This document shows positions 62,139-64,000 of a stretch of DNA of 64,000 nt, in pieces. The DNA is taken from contig CALQLA020000009.1 of assembly GCA_943331295.2 (NCBI GenBank), positions 1 through 64,000 on the forward strand, given 5' to 3'. This DNA is from Bordetella parapertussis (GTDB lineage Bacteria; Pseudomonadota; Gammaproteobacteria; Burkholderiales; Casimicrobiaceae). Both the position numbers and the translations under genes were made by a program. Position 1 is the stretch's first letter, and each line of letters opens with the position of its first letter. The notes below the pieces were generated by a model. That model made no database searches, was not told where the DNA came from, and worked only from the letters and a program-made list of their open reading frames with translations.

Positions 62139-63494
62139 ATGAATCAGGGATCGGATTCCAAGTCGTTCGGCGCAACGCTCGAGCAGCAGGGCGTGAAGTA
62201 CCTGCTGCCCACCTACGCCGACATGCACGGGGTGTCGAAGTCGAAGGTCGTTCCGGTCGCGCACTACGGGCGGATGATGGGCGGCTCCGAGTTGTGCACG
62301 GGGGCGGCGGTCGACGGCGTGCCGCAGGAGGTCAGCGACGAGGAGATCTCCGCGCATCCCGATCCCGCTTCGTGCACGGTGCTGCCGTGGCGGCCCGACA
62401 CCGCGTGGTTCGCGAGCGACCTGTGGTGCGAGGGCAAGCCGTTCGAGCCGTGCAGCCGCAACATCCTCGGCCGCGTGCTCGCGGACGCCGCGAAGATGGG
62501 ATACGGCGTGCACGCCGGCATCGAGGCGGAATTCTTCGTGCTGAAGGACGAGCCGGACGGCGGCTACGGCCCGGTCAACGCGCGGCACAACCTCGCGAAG
62601 CCCGCGTACGACGTCGCGCGGCTGATCGAGAACCTGCCGTGGCTGGGGGAACTCGTCGACGCGATGAACAAGCTCGACTGGGGCGTCTACTCGTTCGACC
62701 ACGAGGACGGGATCGGGCAGTTCGAGATCGATTTCAAGTACTTCGACGCATTGACCATCTCCGACCGGTACGTGTTCTTCCGGCTGATGGCCGACGAGAT
62801 CGCGCGACGGCACGGCGCGTTCGCGAGCTTCATGGCCAAGCCGTTCGGCGACCGCGCCGGCAGCGGCGCGCATTTCAACATGTCCCTGTTCGACCCCGCC
62901 GACAAGCGCAACCTGTTCGAGTCCGCCGCCGACCCGCGCGGCTGTGGGCTGTCGGATCTCGGCTATCGGTTCATCGCCGGCGTGCTCAGGCACCTGCCGG
63001 CAATCTGCGCGGTGGTGGCGCCCACCGTCAACAGCTACAAGCGCCTGGTGCCCAAGGGCAGCATGCCGGGTTTCACCTGGGCGCCGATCTTCGTCTGCTA
63101 CGGCGGCAACAACCGGACGAACACGGTGCGCATCCCGCTTGGCGGCGGCCGCGTGGAACTGCGGCTCCCCGATGCTGCGTGCAACCCGTACCTGGGCCTC
63201 GCGATGACGGTTGCGGCGGGACTCGAGGGGATTCGCGAGGGGCTCGATCCCGGCGCCCCGCACGCCGAGAACATGTACCTGAAGTCGCCGGCCGAGCTCG
63301 ACACGCTCGGCGTCTCGATGCTGCCGCGTTCGCTGGACGAGGCGCTCGACGCGTTCGAGGCAGACCCGCTTTCCCGTGCCGTGATGGGCGACAAGATGTT
63401 CGGCGCCTGGCTGGAGTACAAGCGCGCCGAGTGGCACGCGTACTCGGTGCACGTCACCGACTGGGAAAAGCGGCGCTACCTCAAGATGTTCTGA
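62139..63494 (+). CDS. Glutamine-synthetase-like ligase (type III/GlnT, GmaS-like)
   Basis: This 451-residue ligase is clearly related to GmaS in this window: LLPTYADMHGVSKSKVVPV, HAGIEAEFFVLKDE, YSFDHEDGIGQFEIDFKYFD, GSGAHFNMSLFD, NSYKRLVPKGSMPGFTWAP and RVELRLPDAACNPY, with the same YxxDHEDxxGQFE active-site string. It differs in the N-terminal region (ELCTGAAVDGVPQE) and in the lack of mgs genes, so a different amine is likely. ATG 62139 follows GGAGGG, though at a long spacing of about 14 bases. It is co-directional with the creatininase gene and overlaps the end of the convergent binding-protein gene by 14 bases. Confidence 0.85.
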   Translation: MNQGSDSKSFGATLEQQGVKYLLPTYADMHGVSKSKVVPVAHYGRMMGGSELCTGAAVDGVPQEVSDEEISAHPDPASCTVLPWRPDTAWFASDLWCEGKPFEPCSRNILGRVLADAAKMGYGVHAGIEAEFFVLKDEPDGGYGPVNARHNLAKPAYDVARLIENLPWLGELVDAMNKLDWGVYSFDHEDGIGQFEIDFKYFDALTISDRYVFFRLMADEIARRHGAFASFMAKPFGDRAGSGAHFNMSLFDPADKRNLFESAADPRGCGLSDLGYRFIAGVLRHLPAICAVVAPTVNSYKRLVPKGSMPGFTWAPIFVCYGGNNRTNTVRIPLGGGRVELRLPDAACNPYLGLAMTVAAGLEGIREGLDPGAPHAENMYLKSPAELDTLGVSMLPRSLDEALDAFEADPLSRAVMGDKMFGAWLEYKRAEWHAYSVHVTDWEKRRYLKMF

Positions 63495-64000
63495 TGGCGA
63501 GGCGGCCGGCCGACACCCGCGCTGCCAAGAGAAGCGCATGCAGCCTTTCGTAACCAGGCACGATGCCGTACTGGAGGCATCGCCCGAGGTCTGCGTCGAG
63601 GGTGTCCCATTGCATCGCTTCGAGCGCGTCGCGACCGATCGCCGCGAACACGGCGGGGTCGCGCATCTGCAGCACCGGGTTGGCGGCGCCTCCGGCCAGC
63701 GCGGCGCGTGCCGCGGCTTCAGGTCGCAGCAGGTAGGCGAGGAACGCCTCCGCCTCGGCCGGCTGCGCCGCGAACGCCAGCGCGGCGTTGACCTCGACGA
63801 ATGCGATTGCTCCCTTGCCGCCGACCGGCCCGTGTCGCGGCGTGATGGCGCGCACCCGGGCGTGCCCCTCCAGGCGCGCGCAGGACGCCGTATAGATGCC
63901 ACCACCGAGGTAGAAGTCGATCGCGCCGCTGACCAGCGCGCGATTGAGCGCGACGTGATCCCCTGTCACCATGCGGGCCGCGGAGAACCAGCGCTGCGCG
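63481..64000 (-). CDS. ABC transporter solute-binding protein (spermidine/putrescine type), partial
   Basis: The C-terminal ~170 residues of an extracellular solute-binding protein are present; the start lies beyond the window. Visible parts include LVSGAIDFYLGGGIYTASCA, VGGKGAIAFVEVNAALAFAA, EAEAFLAYLLRPEAAARAAL and a closing helix-rich region (DALEAMQWDTLDADLGRCLQ). The YLLRPEAAA-type motif and order fit type 2 PotD/PotF-like proteins. The reading frame continues upstream of the apparent ATG at 63972 as AQRWFSAAR, showing that this codon is internal. It is a likely importer component for the adjacent ligase/amidohydrolase genes. Confidence 0.72.
   Translation of the reverse strand, partial: AQRWFSAARMVTGDHVALNRALVSGAIDFYLGGGIYTASCARLEGHARVRAITPRHGPVGGKGAIAFVEVNAALAFAAQPAEAEAFLAYLLRPEAAARAALAGGAANPVLQMRDPAVFAAIGRDALEAMQWDTLDADLGRCLQYGIVPGYERLHALLLAARVSAGRLAIRTS

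Overview
The window is dense, very GC-rich chromosomal DNA. Its gene families point to a betaproteobacterium, probably Burkholderiales or a near relative: a PhnR/PhnSTU/PhnW phosphonate cluster of the Burkholderia type, Bug-type solute-binding protein remnants, a SoeABC-like sulfite dehydrogenase and a full N-methylglutamate pathway. I saw no rRNA, tRNA, CRISPR array, transposase or phage gene. The unifying theme is import and breakdown of small nitrogen and phosphorus compounds (phosphonates, methylated amines, other amines or amides).

Layout. (1) 1-7.6 kb: 2-aminoethylphosphonate use, with phnA and phnR on minus and phnSTUW on plus. (2) 7.6-9.05 kb: a run of decayed genes, including an out-of-frame join between the start of a Memo-like gene and the end of the radical-SAM gene of the AmmeMemoRadiSam system, and a headless hydrolase. 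(3) 9.05-10.9 kb: a Nudix gene and folD, divergent. (4) 10.95-15.9 kb: aldehyde dehydrogenase, gamma-glutamyl amide hydrolase, iron alcohol dehydrogenase and a glutamine-synthetase-like ligase, all minus, together a plausible gamma-glutamylation route for an amine or amino-alcohol. (5) 16-18.7 kb: DMT permease, gluconokinase, cystathionine beta-lyase-like gene. (6) 18.7-23.5 kb: a Liv-type ABC importer with fused LivH-LivM and no LivF. (7) 23.8-27.4 kb: a 1187-residue NfnAB-like flavoprotein fusion. (8) 27.4-30.7 kb: AlgJ/AlgI-like acetylation pair and a broken carbonic anhydrase. (9) 31-36 kb: M20 peptidase, a duplicated-domain secreted protein, a PCuAC-like protein without copper ligands, DsrE, Sel1 and DUF3301 proteins.

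(10) 36.1-47.5 kb: complete N-methylglutamate pathway. gmaS-mgsABC (plus) makes N-methylglutamate from methylamine; mgdABCD (minus) oxidises it, giving one-carbon units to tetrahydrofolate, which FolD could process. An XRE-cupin and a LysR regulator sit between the halves. (11) 47.8-52.5 kb: SoeABC-like molybdenum oxidoreductase. (12) 52.5-57.2 kb: complete LivFGMHK importer. (13) 57.4-64 kb: decayed Bug gene, NMT1-like binding protein without a signal peptide, 2-hydroxyacid dehydrogenase with a basic N-terminal tail, Rieske oxygenase, creatininase-family amidohydrolase, a third glutamine-synthetase-like ligase, and a solute-binding protein cut by the window end.

Three copies of a ~90-bp inverted-repeat element lie between genes at 14.4, 33.8 and 40.5 kb. 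The most promising candidates for new biology are the Rieske/creatininase/ligase set at 60-63.5 kb and the four-gene gamma-glutamyl set at 11-16 kb. All functions are read from sequence motifs and family knowledge without database searches.
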